NCBI GenBank assembly: GCA_963556255.1
Contig: OY744604.1
Location: forward strand, 76,772,736 to 76,836,735
Source of the DNA: Allolobophora icterica
Taxonomy: Eukaryota; Annelida; Clitellata; Crassiclitellata; Lumbricidae
DNA: 64,000 nucleotides
Direction of reading: 5' to 3'
Each line of letters opens with the position of its first letter. The stretch's first letter is position 1. The notes under the pieces were generated by a model. The model was given only the letters and a program-made list of their open reading frames with translations, ran no database searches and was not told the origin of the DNA. The position numbers and the translations under genes were made by a program. This document shows positions 54,736 to 64,000 of the stretch, piece by piece.

Positions 54736-54851
54736 ATTTACTATTAGTGCAACAAACTGTAAATCTGGATTGCCATCGTTTACACCATCGTTTACACCAT
54801 CACTACCACTATCATCATCACCATCGTCATCATCATCATCAGCAGCAGCAT

Positions 54852-54855
<4 letters not shown>

Positions 54856-54905
<50 letters not shown>
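54856..54905. repeat. CAT microsatellite
   Basis: About 17 CAT units, in the intron position equivalent to the long run at 27440 in copy A. A shorter interrupted run lies at 54548-54600. Confidence 0.93.
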
Positions 54906-54907
<2 letters not shown>

Positions 54908-55319
54908 CGGACTTCATAATCAAGTTACATTTACAATACCCCTCTGCTTGCACTTACAACGCCGCCCATACCTACACGTTACAGCAAAACATATCGCCAG
55001 TCAGAAAATCCAAATGTTCCTGCTAAAAGCACATTCTAGTGTTGCTTGTCTCCTTCACAATACAAGTAGTTTTGCGTTAACCAAATTTCCGTGAAAATAA
55101 CTCACAGTGGTTTGTACCGGTGGTCGCTTTGGCTATGATATGGAAGACCAGTCTTTAAGGTTACGTGAGACAACACGTAAGACTGATTTCGTAAACTGAA
55201 AGAACTTGTAAGTAAATTTGTTATGTAGCCTATCGGCAGCCATTGACAAGAATTGCATGATTCAGAGTTTCCCTACAGCATTGCAAACTTATACTGTACT
55301 AGAAAGTATCATCACCGAA

Positions 55320-55495
55320 TAAGCGTTCTATCAAGGCTTTAGGCTTGTCCTCCTCTCTCTCTCCTGCCCAGTTTCGCAAGCGCCTGAAAACATTTCTCTT
55401 TGTCAGTGAAGACACTGACCCGGGTCGGGAGCGCCTCTGATTATGAGTGGCGCTATATAAATCCTCGATTACAATTACAATTACAATTATTCAGC
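55320..55495 (+). mobile_element. CR1/L2-like LINE 3' end
   Basis: The frame reads AQFRKRLKTFLFVSEDTDPG, a LINE ORF2 C-terminus, then GAGTGGCGCTATATAAATCC and an (AATTAC)n tail. Absent from copies A and B at the same place, so it inserted in unit C after duplication. Confidence 0.75.
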
Positions 55496-56539
55496 TGCAT
55501 GTGTGTGACGGGTAGTAGTGAAATTTATCATTTTCTTTCAACTACAAAAAGTTTTTTCTTCTCCAGAGACGCTGAACAGAGATCGATTCATGAGATCTAC
55601 ACAACTCTGCCATTAAATTCAGCAAGCCAATGTCAACCGCAAGCAATAAACCATCAGTTACATAATTCTTCGGATACTATACAACACTGCAGAGCACCAC
55701 ATCTCTCGTGTTCCATAGAAATTGCCCTAACTCGCTAGATACAATGTAAAATATCATCACTAGATTACACTACAGAATTGTCACCACAAAACTCATTACA
55801 ATCATGAGCTCAATATATTTGCACCGACAATATTTATCAACATTGTCGTAGCATTTGATTCAATTTTTTTAAAGGCCATATATTATTACATAGCGCCTCT
55901 CATAGATACGTACTCAGAGGCGTTTCCAGCTCAACTCCGACAGTAAGAACAGTTTTCAAATGCGTGTAAAAGGTGTGTGCAGATTCCTTAGTTAAAACAG
56001 CACGCAGGTTTGAAGAAAGGTTATTTCATTTGGTGGGTGAAACCACCGAAAAGCATGTGGGTTTGATAGTGTCTTTGTCATGACTTTTTGATTTATCTTC
56101 TGCTGCCGTTGAACGTCAGAATCTGCTCATTATTTTCGATTGGCTTCAAAGCAAACACACATAACATTAACCACAATAGCAAGTAATTTAAATTAGGCAA
56201 GACTTTCCGTATTAATAGATTTCGTTTCATCATCGCTGGAAATCTTTATTTTGGCTGTGCTGCTACTCATCTCAATTTCAGCAATTGTGACAATCGTGCT
56301 GCGCTTCACCGCTTGTAGGAAGAGAGAAAGAAGTAAACATAGATTTTCACATGATATTAAGTCACATCTCTTATATCCGATACACAAGGCTGCTACTTCG
56401 CCGTTGAGAGCTTCCTAAATGATACTGGATACATTGATAAATACACAACTAAAAAATTATTGAGTGTCTACTGTTTTGGTTTTACAGTAAAAGCTTGGCT
56501 CTCTTTATGGTATTTGCTTTGACAGAACCAATTGCAGAG

Positions 56540-56954
56540 GCGCGCGGACAATGATGTTCTACAAGTCAGACCCGGACTCCATAGGGTTACCGACTTTTGC
56601 TTTTGTCTCTGGGTGCCACTGGGTACATGGGTCCCCCATCAATTTCCATAACTACTGTGAGTCTTGGCGGATTTTCAGAGAAAGAAAAGTGTTTTCTTGT
56701 CAAGGGTTCCAGTGTTATTATTTATTTATTTAAAATAATAAATTAATAAATAATTTATTTTTTTACGGACTGTGACTGTGAGATCTTGCAATGTTGGGCA
56801 TTTGTGTTGTAGTTGTACTTCTCACGTTGTGAAATTACTGCTTAGGTGTAAAAAAATTGAATTTAGGGTTCGAATTCTTCTGGGTGCCAGGCACCCACTG
56901 AACTTTCTCTCTGGGTGCATTGGCACCCAAGGCTCCCAAGAAGTCGGCGCCTAT
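56540..56954. other. unclassified insertion with mirrored GGGTGCC words
   Basis: Absent from the same intron in copies A and B. CTCTGGGTGCCACTGGGTAC (56608) and CTGGGTGCCAGGCACCCACT (56879), with ACTCCATAGGGTTACCGA against CGCCTATGGTTACC, hint at a rearranged small DNA element. The boundaries are not clear. Confidence 0.35.
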
Positions 56955-57597
56955 GGTTACCAGCATGGTTATCTTAGGTATAACAATTTCAGATAATCTC
57001 AGCATAGCGACCCATGTAAACCTCATTTGCAGTCAGGCCCGTCGATCGCTTTATGCGCTACGAACTCTGGTGGCGCATTGTTTGCTAGGACCGTGTCTTT
57101 ATGACGTGGTGAGATACTCCAGGATACTCGATGCCTCACCTGCATGGTGGGGATTTCCTACCCAAGGGGATCGTGATAGACTGGGTGGGGTCTTACGGCG
57201 TCTCATCAGAGGATACTACCTCCCAAAAGACATTCCCTTTATAGAGCAGCTCTGCCGCTTGGCCGACACTCGCCTCTTCGCAGCTGTGCGGAATATTCAG
57301 GACATGTCCTGCACGATCTGCTGCCACCAATCAAACGCACAAACAGCTTCCTGCGCCCACGAGCTGACGACCTGGAAATCCCGACCACTGATAGCTTGGC
57401 TAGAAAAACGTTTATCATCACAATGAAGCAGCTTAGTATGAGCATGGGTAAAAAACAAAACAAATTGGGCATATTTGAGACAAATATTAGCAGTTGATAA
57501 TAATTTATTAGTAGCCTTATATACATGTAATCTGTATGAACACGTTTAAGTTGCTGTATACCAAAATGCGGTTTGAAATTGGTTCTATTAAAGAAGA
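56955..57597 (+). pseudogene. LINE ORF2 C-terminal fragment
   Basis: Text LGITISDNLSIATHVNLICS, ARRSLYALRTLVAHCLLG, SPAWWGFPTQGDRDRLGGVL, RRLIRGYYLP and LADTRLFAAVRNI is the C-terminal region of a non-LTR retrotransposon ORF2, on the + strand. It ends with TATACCAAAATGCGG and TTCTATTAAAG, related to the 3' end at 1030-1208. 5'-truncated. Confidence 0.75.
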
Positions 57598-57846
57598 TTC
57601 TATTATACCCTATTCATTGCAGATCTTGTTGTAGACATTCCTCTACGGAGTCGGTTCTCAGAAGACGCAGCGAGTTCTATCAATCCAGCTGAAAGTATGT
57701 CTCCGGCAGGTCCTGCCTACGAAGATGTAGATCTTAGAACGCTTAAGACGCGTATCAGAGGATCATACGACTGGAGGATCTGCGCCGGAGGGCCAGTACA
57801 GTGCCTTAATTCATTACGAACAGATTGCCTGCAACTACGAAACAAT

Positions 57847-59380
57847 CAGGGGCGTAGCAATGGGTTGTGCAGGTTGTGCAAAGCCCAAGGGCCCCCGACG
57901 GTCAGAAGGGCCTCTGGCAGCGATCGAGTATCAATTTTAGCCTAGAAGTGAATCTACATGTACAGCAAGCTAGCAACAACGTGCACAGTAATAAACACTC
58001 AAATGATCAACCATCTTCGAAATTGCACAACTGTTACTCGTTGACTCTCATCTACATTCACTGCCATTCAGCGATGATGTCTGCACTGCCTACATGTTCC
58101 TGTTGACTTTGCCTGTGACTGTTGCGCCATGTGAACGATCATTTTCAAAATTGAAGCTAATCAAAAACTATATACGAAGTACAATGTCAGAAGAGGGGCT
58201 GAGCGACTTGGCAATCTTGTCAATAGAAATGAACATGCCAGAAAGCTTGACACTTCGTGTCTATAGAATTATACAGTTCTATGTCCACTTTTTTTAAAAA
58301 TCAACCTAATGCCATATCCGTTATCAGGATGACATGGGCTATGTCCAGAATAGTCAAGCTTAACTGTAGACGCTTTCTTCAGCGCTATCTGTCAGGATTA
58401 TATAGCTCTATGTATACGAATTTGGACAGTATTTTAAAGTATTTAAGCTACAGAGGTACAAGTCCACATCCAATAGAATAAATGCTTTTGTGTGACGTGA
58501 ATATTCGATAGATCCGCGATGAAATGACCTTTGAAGAATAATATTATACGGCGTTATGTCCATAGCCAATACCAGTGAGAGATCTGAACACGTGACTTGG
58601 ACTTATATCCCTATATCACTCGCGTTGTCTGCAATCATGGCGTTATGTGCCGATAACCTGGACTTTTTAATCTTATACAGCTCTATGTCCAAAAATAGTC
58701 ATCACTGTCATAATTATATCAAAATTTACTCATACTCAGTGTACATTATAATCGAAAAACATTATATAGTCATAGGCTACTAGGGGAACATAGTGTTGTC
58801 CAAAAATTTTAATTTCATTGCCATCAATGAAACAGTGCGAGACATTTTTGTCAGCAAACCTAAGAAATCGTTTTTCTCGGTTTTCAAAAAAGTGGACATA
58901 GAACTGCATAATTCACGACTGCATAATTCACGACTTCAAAAGCGGTAGATATTTTTGTGTAAGAGAAGGCGCGGAAACGATTTCGTTATTTTTACCAACC
59001 AACCCAACTGTTTCACAATTTGACAGAATTGAAGAGTGGATAATTCATATTTTAGCAGTCAAGGCAGATGGAACAATGTTTTAGATTAATTATGCTCTAG
59101 GCCTAGTTCAATTTTTTTATGCTAGCCTGGAAAAATAAAAATAACAATTAAATTTTTTATAAAAATAATTCGGAGAAAATAATTGAAGTGTAATTATTTA
59201 ATTATTATTTCATTGGGGTGCGATTTGTGATATTTGCATATTTTTCACGGTGCGAAATAAGCAAATATCGCAAAAGCGCCAAGCGTTTTTCGCACAGCGG
59301 TTTTTTTCAAATCGAAGGGGTTCAAGGGCCCATCATCGAAGCGCTGCACAAGGGCCCCCAAAAACCTTTCTGCGCCACTG
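57847..59380 (+). mobile_element. hAT element inserted in the copy C tail exon, exact 8-bp target duplication
   Basis: Starts CAGGGGCGTAGCAATGGG and ends CTGCGCCACTG. Flanks are GAAACAAT on both sides (57839-57846, 59381-59388), which are coding bases of the receptor tail. The transposase C-terminus persists at 58094-58250: LPVTVAPCERSFSKLKLIKN then RSTMSEEGLSDLAILSIE. A MITE (58256-58917) is nested right after it. 1534 bp; same family as 4418-5229, which lacks the MITE. Confidence 0.95.
58256..58917. mobile_element. second copy of the 48111 MITE, nested in the hAT element
   Basis: Starts CGTGTCTATAGAATTATACA and shares its full length with 48111-48764 (CAGGATGACATGGGCTATGT, CAGTGAGAGATCTGAACACG). 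The right end is disturbed by a 14-base duplication (GACTGCATAATTCAC). Confidence 0.85.
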
Positions 59381-59425
59381 GAAACAATAAACCTTCCTTC
59401 CTTCGATAATCTTTAAAAAGCTCTT

Positions 59426-59427
<2 letters not shown>

Positions 59428-59470
<43 letters not shown>
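59428..59470. repeat. TAA microsatellite
   Basis: About 14 units of (TAA)n just after the copy C stop codon. Not present after copies A or B. Confidence 0.9.
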
Positions 59471-59564
59471 TTTCGTTTAACATCTTCAAACTGACAATTA
59501 CGCAGTATGATTACAAATCAGTATGAACGGATGATCACAAGTTATTACAGGAGTCGAATTTAAC

Positions 59565-59726
59565 TGTAGGCCTATACGGTAGCCATGCAAGGCGCCCATC
59601 ACGTCCTACATCTCATTTTAACAACGCGCCATCTCGCGAGTGAAAGGCTGAGTGGACCTTTTGGGAGGGTTGCGGGAAGCGATCCCGCTACCTCTTGCTC
59701 TTCACGCCAGTGATGTTACCACTACT
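59565..59726 (-). mobile_element. tRNA-like SINE or tRNA remnant
   Basis: On the minus strand: TAGAGTAGTGGTAACATCAC, then GTAGCGGGATCGCTTCCCGC (B-box-like). It looks like a tRNA-derived head with a short body. Alternatively a decayed tRNA gene; the cloverleaf is incomplete. Confidence 0.4.
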
Positions 59727-60012
59727 CTATGGACCAGTGTTATTTAAGTTTCAGTTAACTTTTCAGTTTCAGTAATAGATTTAGTTTTGCTAAAAACTTT
59801 CCAGTTTAGTTTTAGTTATGGTTTTCAAATCTTTTCAGTTTTAGTTTTAGTTTCAGTTTTCAAAACTTTCGAGTTTTAATTTAGTTTTGTGCGCATTCCA
59901 CAGAAGCAACTGAATTTCATTTTTTATTAATGACATTCATTCATTTTGATTAGCCTTCATGGTCAAATCACATCATTGATGATTGATTGCATTTGAAATA
60001 TAGGCTTATAGT

Positions 60013-60902
60013 CTAGGCTTGGAATTTTAAAAAGTCTCTAGAAATGACTGTAAGAAGCAAATCATAACAATTTGCTACTAGGTGTTTCTAGACTAATTTG
60101 ACCCTGCTGAAAACGAAAATCGCGGTTAGCAAGCTGGAGTTTTAAAGGTTGCATGGGAAAACGAGATGGCGACCAAAATGGCTCCAACGCCAGCCTCATC
60201 AGGATGGAGTGTGATGAAGAAGGTGTTCACGCACCAGTGTGGTCTACAAATGATCCTCTGCCACAGTCGTGTGTACAGTTTGTCTACTGTAAATCATGCA
60301 ATGTTGATAAGTGTTGCACCAAGCGCTGCTCCTGTCGAAGTGCGAACTTGCCATGTACACATAGGCCCATGTGCAATTGCATTGACTGCAACAATGCTTG
60401 AGATAGCTGGAGTCTATATCAGTCAAGTCATGAACATAAATATTGCATAAGTAATGTATAAAATGGTTCAAATGCAAGCACAAGATATAAAAAATTTCAT
60501 GTATTTGACCAAGAAAACACTACTCCAGACCGGCCGCCATTTTGTCCGCCATTTTGTTTTATAGCCATTTGAAGACATTGGCCGCCATTTTGTCCGTCAT
60601 TTTCTTTTGCAGCAGTGCTACATATATGTGTCTTTAATTCCATCACACTCCTTGATTCGGAAAATGTTAATTTAGATTCTAACATCATGTTTCCATCGCA
60701 TACATAACTTAACTCATAGCCAAATGAAGATACGGGCCACCATTTTGGTCGCCATCTTGTTTACCATTCAACCGCTAAAAATCCAGCTTGCTAACCGCGA
60801 TTTTTCGTTTTCAGCAGGGTCAAATTAGTCTAGAAAACACCTAGTAGCAAATTCAAATTGTTACATGATTTCCTTCTAACAAGGTCATTTTGAGATTCCA
60901 AA
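60013..60902. mobile_element. small relative of the foldback element
   Basis: The left end CTAGGCTTGGAAT and the following TAACAATTTGCTACTAGGTG mirror the right end (CACCTAGTAGCAAATTC, ending GATTCCAA). The right arm keeps the GCCGCCATTTTGTCCGCCAT and TCTAACATCATGTTTCCATC words of the 31815 element. It retains the 3' end of an element gene on the + strand. Confidence 0.85.
60153..60401 (+). pseudogene. CXC (tesmin/TSO1-like) cysteine-rich C-terminus of an element protein
   Basis: After DPLPQSCVQFVYCKSC comes NVDKCCTKRCSCRSANLPCT and then MCNCIDCNNA before TGA. The spacing CxCRxxxLPCTxxCxC is that of a CXC zinc-binding motif. In mobile-element proteins of the EADTR/DTDV family such a domain forms the C-terminus, and the larger foldback at 31815 carries the upstream part of that protein. 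Only the end is left here. Confidence 0.6.
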
Positions 60903-61215
60903 CGAGAAATCTGACAGAGAAAGAACTCAAACGGATGTTTGTTTAACCGGATATTGCTTACAGACATGTGCACCGATCAGTATGCGCGCCGCTAACTGTT
61001 GCACACATGTCTGTGCGCCACACAAGAAAAATTAATTCAGTTTTCAACTTTCAAGTTTAGTTTTAGTTGTAGTTTTGTACTTTTCAGTTTAGTTTTAGTT
61101 TCAGTTTTCAGAACTTTTCAGTTTTAGTTTAAGTTTCAGTTAACTAAATTAGAACTTTTCGGTTAACTTAAAGTCACTTTCAGTTTTAGTTAACTTAAAT
61201 AGCACTGCTATGGAC

Positions 61216-61625
61216 CCCCAATCCGGACAAGTGGACTATTTTCGTTGAGTGAGCAGTTTCTTTGAAACACTATTTCTTATGCATTCTGCGTTGAAAACGA
61301 GCGGCCTGTTAATACACTGACACATAAAATTGAGCCTTATTATGCATCGTAGGTTTTTGCGGCGTTTTAAAGATGCATCAAATATCAAAAGATATAAAAT
61401 AAAAAGTGATACCCTAGGGTCTTATTTTGCCGATGCAGGCTTACTTCATTATTTAGCCGGATCTTCTAGCAGAAAAAAACGTTTTCAATTAAATAGGCCA
61501 GTATACATGTAGATGCAAGAAGAGATATTGTGACGATTCATAGCCAACTGAGCTTAAATTTAATGGAGTTTTCTATGGATACACAAGTCTAGGTCTACAT
61601 GCGCAACATAGTCACGTAATGGATT
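61216..61625. other. 3' flank of copy C
   Basis: Matches the flank after the copy A stop (CAATCCGGACAAGTGGACTA against AAATCCGGACAAATGAGCCT). No gene. It ends where the LTR begins. Confidence 0.6.
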
Positions 61626-62102
61626 TGTGAACTGAGTTTTGTGTACAGTCTTGCAGTGCGAGATATTAGCGTATATATTTAGTGCGCTTACTTTAGTTTC
61701 ACGTGTATATGTATATATGATAGATGTATAACGTATAGTTTTAGTGACACGCGCGGCCGGCCAATCTCGGCAGCGGCGCGCTATATGTATATTATTAGAG
61801 TTCGCCTAGGCGCACAGAAGACAGGTGTGTCAAGAGGCGCGAAGAATTATGCTGACTAGAGAAGTTTGAATTCGAGTGTGTTCGCTGTAGTAGTGTGGCT
61901 GACTAGTTGAGTTGTAATCGAATTGAGTTCTGTCTGTTTGTTTCTTATTAAACTGAAAAGATATTAAACTGTGTTGCTGATTAATTCAGGTTATACTTAT
62001 ACGTAGAATTAGTGTTCAAAAGGTGAACGTTAAATAGGCGTTAAGTACGAAGAGAACAAGGATTTAATCAGAAGGATTGTCAACGGAAGGATTGGGTTGA
62101 CA
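61626..62102 (+). mobile_element. 5' LTR of a retrotransposon
   Basis: Begins TGTGAACTGAGTTTTGTG and ends GGATTGGGTTGACA, the usual TG...CA form; 477 bp. The left edge is fixed by comparison with the flanks of copies A and B, whose homologous text continues where the LTR begins. The 3' LTR is beyond the window. Confidence 0.75.
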
Positions 62103-62106
62103 TTAT

Positions 62107-62117
62107 TGGTGGCAGCG
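62107..62117 (+). promoter_or_regulatory. candidate primer-binding site
   Basis: TGGTGGCAGCG starts five bases after the LTR end, the right position and the typical TGG start for tRNA priming. The tRNA was not identified. Confidence 0.5.
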
Positions 62118-62260
62118 TCGGTGTGGATAAGAACTCACGGTGGATAAAAACTCACGGTGGAACAGCGTCGGTGTGGATAAATACTCACGGTGGATAAAAA
62201 CTCACGGTGGAATAATTACTCACGGTGGATATAAACTCACGGTGGATTAAAATTCACGTT
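62118..62260. repeat. leader tandem repeat (CTCACGGTGGATAAAAA)
   Basis: About seven units of 17-18 bases between the primer site and gag, partly grouped with TCGGTGTGGATAA into a longer unit repeated twice. Confidence 0.9.
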
Positions 62261-62513
62261 ATCACCTCCTTCGGCGGATAAAAGAATCTACGACGGTGAT
62301 AAAAGAATTTACAACGGTGTTAGAAGAATCTACGCGTTGTTACCGTGTGACGAATTTACGATATCATCGACGGTGGAACACGAGAAAACGGTATAAAAAT
62401 TTCGTTGTTTTCCACGAACAAATATAAAAGAAATCCCGTTTGTTTATCGATTCACACAACAAGAAAAACCGTGACTTCTTTGAAAAGAGAAATCACCAAA
62501 GTAAACAAGTAAG

Positions 62514-64000
62514 ATGGAGAAATTAAGTGCTGAAAGACAAGCAGATATTAAGAAGATGTCTACGGAAAGGCTAAAACAGCGTTTGTTGAAAGCCGGTTTT
62601 AAAGAAGAACAATTAGAAGGTATGTCACGTGGTGACATGATACAGGAACTCGCTGAAGTGTGGGTTAAAGAAGAAGTCGAAGAAGAACGTGCCGTTGGCG
62701 GTGCCGTAGAAAAGGCTATTGAAAAACCTCCTGCGCCTATGTCTATGGAGATGTTGATGCAGTGGATGATGATGAAAGAAGATAGGGAGGAGAAACGGAG
62801 ACAAGAAGAGAAAGAGATAAGACAGGAAGAATTGCGTCGTCAGAGAGAGAAAGAAGAGAAGGCAGAACTTGCAAGGCAAGAAGAATTGCGCTTGCAGCGA
62901 GAGAAAGAAGAGAAAGCGGAACTTGCAAGGCAAGAAGAATTGCGCTTGCAGCGAGAGAAAGAAGAGAAAGCAGAACGTCTGCAGAGAGAGAAAGAAGAGA
63001 AAGCGGAAATTGCAAGGCAAGAAGAATTGCGCCTGCAGAGAGAGAGAGAAGATAAAGCAGAACAAGTGCGTAAGGCAGAACTGGAATTGCAAAAGCATCA
63101 GTTTGAGATTCAATTAGAACAGTTGAAAAGAGATAGGGAAGATGCTGAAAGAAGAAGACTGGAGCAGATGATTGAATTTGAAAGAGCTAGAAAAAGTGAT
63201 GAAGAGGTTCGTCAGCAACAGATTGAAGCAAAGAGAATGCGTGAAGAAGAAAAAGAAAAAGCGCGAACGTTAGAGTTAGAACGCGCAGAACAGATAAGAC
63301 AAGAAGAACTCAAATTTCAGAAAGAAAGTTTGGAAAAGGCAGAGGCAGAAAGACAGGAACGTCTGAAACTGGAGAAATCAAAATTGACATTGAAAGAAAC
63401 GCAAATGAGAGAAGAACGGGAAGCAGAAAGAAGGAAACAGCAAGAAAGTGAAACTTTGGTGTCAAAAATTAAGAAAATAGGTGATGCAATGAAGCATGTA
63501 TTGCCTCAAATGCCAACTGATATGATGGAGGTGCCATTATATTTTGAAACAGTCGAGAACGCGTTTCGCAGTTTTGCTGTGGAAAAGCCGTTTTGGGTGA
63601 AATTATTACTACCACTGATGACGCCGAAAGCTCGAACCGTTCTGAATAGATTGTCATACGATGATCTAGACAATTATGATAGAGTCAAGCAGCACTTATT
63701 AAAAGAATTTAAGTTGACTTCGAGAGAATACAGAGCCAGATTTGTGGATGCTAAGAAGACAACAGAAGAGACTTATACGATGTTTACGGCAAGACTGAAG
63801 AACTTGCTAAACTATTACGTGAGAAGTCGAAACGTGAACAGAGAGTATGATACGCTCTTTGATTTGCTGGTAGCGGATAAGCTAAAAGAATGTTTACCGC
63901 CAGGTCCACTACAGTTTGTATTGTCGAAGGAAGGAACTGACTGTCTCCAAGCTAGTGCAGTGGCAGACCTAGCAGACATTCATATAAACAATCGAATTGG
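62514..64000 (+). CDS. gag: LTR retrotransposon gag polyprotein (runs off the window)
   Basis: Open from ATG at 62514 to the edge, at least 495 codons with no stop. Residues 1-80 are acidic-basic mixed (MEKLSAERQADIKKMSTERL). Residues 90-310 are an extreme Glu/Lys/Arg/Gln coiled coil with near-exact internal repeats of ELARQEELRLQREKEEKA. From about residue 335 a capsid-like domain begins (PLYFETVENAFRSFAVEKPF, then WVKLLLPLMTPKARTVLNRL, and EYRARFVDAKKTTEETY), the SCAN-like fold of Ty3/gypsy-class gags. CCHC knuckles, protease and pol would lie outside. Full openness suggests a young, possibly active copy. The start follows the leader repeats and is the first ATG of the frame. Confidence 0.88.
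   Translation, partial: MEKLSAERQADIKKMSTERLKQRLLKAGFKEEQLEGMSRGDMIQELAEVWVKEEVEEERAVGGAVEKAIEKPPAPMSMEMLMQWMMMKEDREEKRRQEEKEIRQEELRRQREKEEKAELARQEELRLQREKEEKAELARQEELRLQREKEEKAERLQREKEEKAEIARQEELRLQREREDKAEQVRKAELELQKHQFEIQLEQLKRDREDAERRRLEQMIEFERARKSDEEVRQQQIEAKRMREEEKEKARTLELERAEQIRQEELKFQKESLEKAEAERQERLKLEKSKLTLKETQMREEREAERRKQQESETLVSKIKKIGDAMKHVLPQMPTDMMEVPLYFETVENAFRSFAVEKPFWVKLLLPLMTPKARTVLNRLSYDDLDNYDRVKQHLLKEFKLTSREYRARFVDAKKTTEETYTMFTARLKNLLNYYVRSRNVNREYDTLFDLLVADKLKECLPPGPLQFVLSKEGTDCLQASAVADLADIHINNRI

Larger units (their letters stand above)
56219..59416 (+). pseudogene. receptor copy C: membrane and tail exons only, broken
   Basis: The membrane exon (56219-56332) is well preserved: YFVSSSLEIFILAVLLLISI, SAIVTIVLRF and TACRKRER, with acceptor and donor. 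The tail exon starts at 57623 (DLVVDIPLRSRFSEDAASS, PAESMSPAGPAYEDVD), then loses one base in GATCTTAGAACG and one in CGCGTATCAGAGG relative to copy A, leaving the tyrosine motif out of frame. A hAT element (57847-59380) then splits the exon; the last codons and TAA follow at 59389-59416. A LINE piece lies just before the tail exon. No Ig exons are found. A non-functional relic, although it could still donate sequence to the other copies by gene conversion. Confidence 0.85.
59735..61207. mobile_element. hAT-type element with an exact 8-bp target duplication and a nested foldback
   Basis: Starts CAGTGTTATTTAAGTTTCAG and ends AACTTAAATAGCACTG. Flanks are CTATGGAC on both sides (59727-59734, 61208-61215). 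The sub-ends are built from TTTCAGTTTTAGTTTTAG-like repeats, mirrored at the right. It is split by a foldback element at 60013-60902. Confidence 0.9.
53530..61625 (+). repeat. tandem receptor unit C, 5' part missing
   Basis: Homology to copy A starts at AACAATCTGGTCAGT (53541, against 27308), inside the intron before the membrane exon, and runs to about 61625, where the LTR element interrupts it. The signal, Ig and stalk exons are absent. It is heavily loaded with insertions. Confidence 0.75.

Noticed and set aside
54328..55094. His-rich frames
   Set aside because: CAT-repeat translation across a MITE and intron; paralogous intron text is not open.
62625..63117. Leu/Phe-rich frames antisense to gag
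   Set aside because: Antisense shadow of the Glu/Lys-rich gag coil.

Overview
This is a repeat-rich metazoan genomic window. The coding exons are short, are separated by GT...AG introns, and all use phase-1 junctions. Genes are sparse. The rest is mostly DNA transposons, LINE and SINE pieces, an LTR retrotransposon and microsatellites. Base composition is moderately AT-rich and the palindrome-like word TAGGCCTA is frequent. These traits, with CR1/L2-type LINEs and tRNA-derived SINEs, suggest a marine invertebrate, possibly an echinoderm or another non-vertebrate deuterostome. The species is not settled by anything I can see.

The host genes are a cluster of immunoglobulin-superfamily (IgSF) cell-surface proteins, all on the + strand. 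At 6-18 kb lie two related single-Ig genes. Gene 1 is an Ig exon at 6266-6619 with a possible last exon at 10562-10695. Gene 2 has a signal peptide plus Ig exon at 16422-16809, a stem plus membrane exon at 17653-17898, and a possible short tail at 18214-18287. From about 21.7 to 61.6 kb lie three tandem copies of a second receptor type with two Ig domains, a Thr/Ser stalk, one membrane helix and a cytoplasmic tail with two tyrosine motifs spaced like an ITAM. Copy B (39750-50021) is fully open over six exons, predicted 371 aa. Copy A (22237-29019) is complete except for a 2-base insertion in its second Ig exon. Copy C (56219-59416) keeps only the membrane and tail exons, is frameshifted, and is cut by a hAT element.

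Mobile DNA explains most of the remaining sequence. At least seven hAT-type insertions have exact 8-base target duplications. A 7.7-kb foldback element (31815-39549) sits about 200 bases upstream of copy B and carries a nested 4-kb transposon with an 81-bp perfect palindrome and a 1.4-kb AAGTCAG repeat, plus remnants of element-encoded proteins. A 2.2-kb transposon lies in an intron of copy A. A Helitron end with a gag-like open frame and a 3.2-kb LINE lie in introns of copy B. An LTR retrotransposon with an open gag runs off the right edge.

Together the genes look like a small, recently duplicated family of activating-type Ig receptors, of the sort used in immune or allorecognition systems. 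That role is inferred from architecture only.
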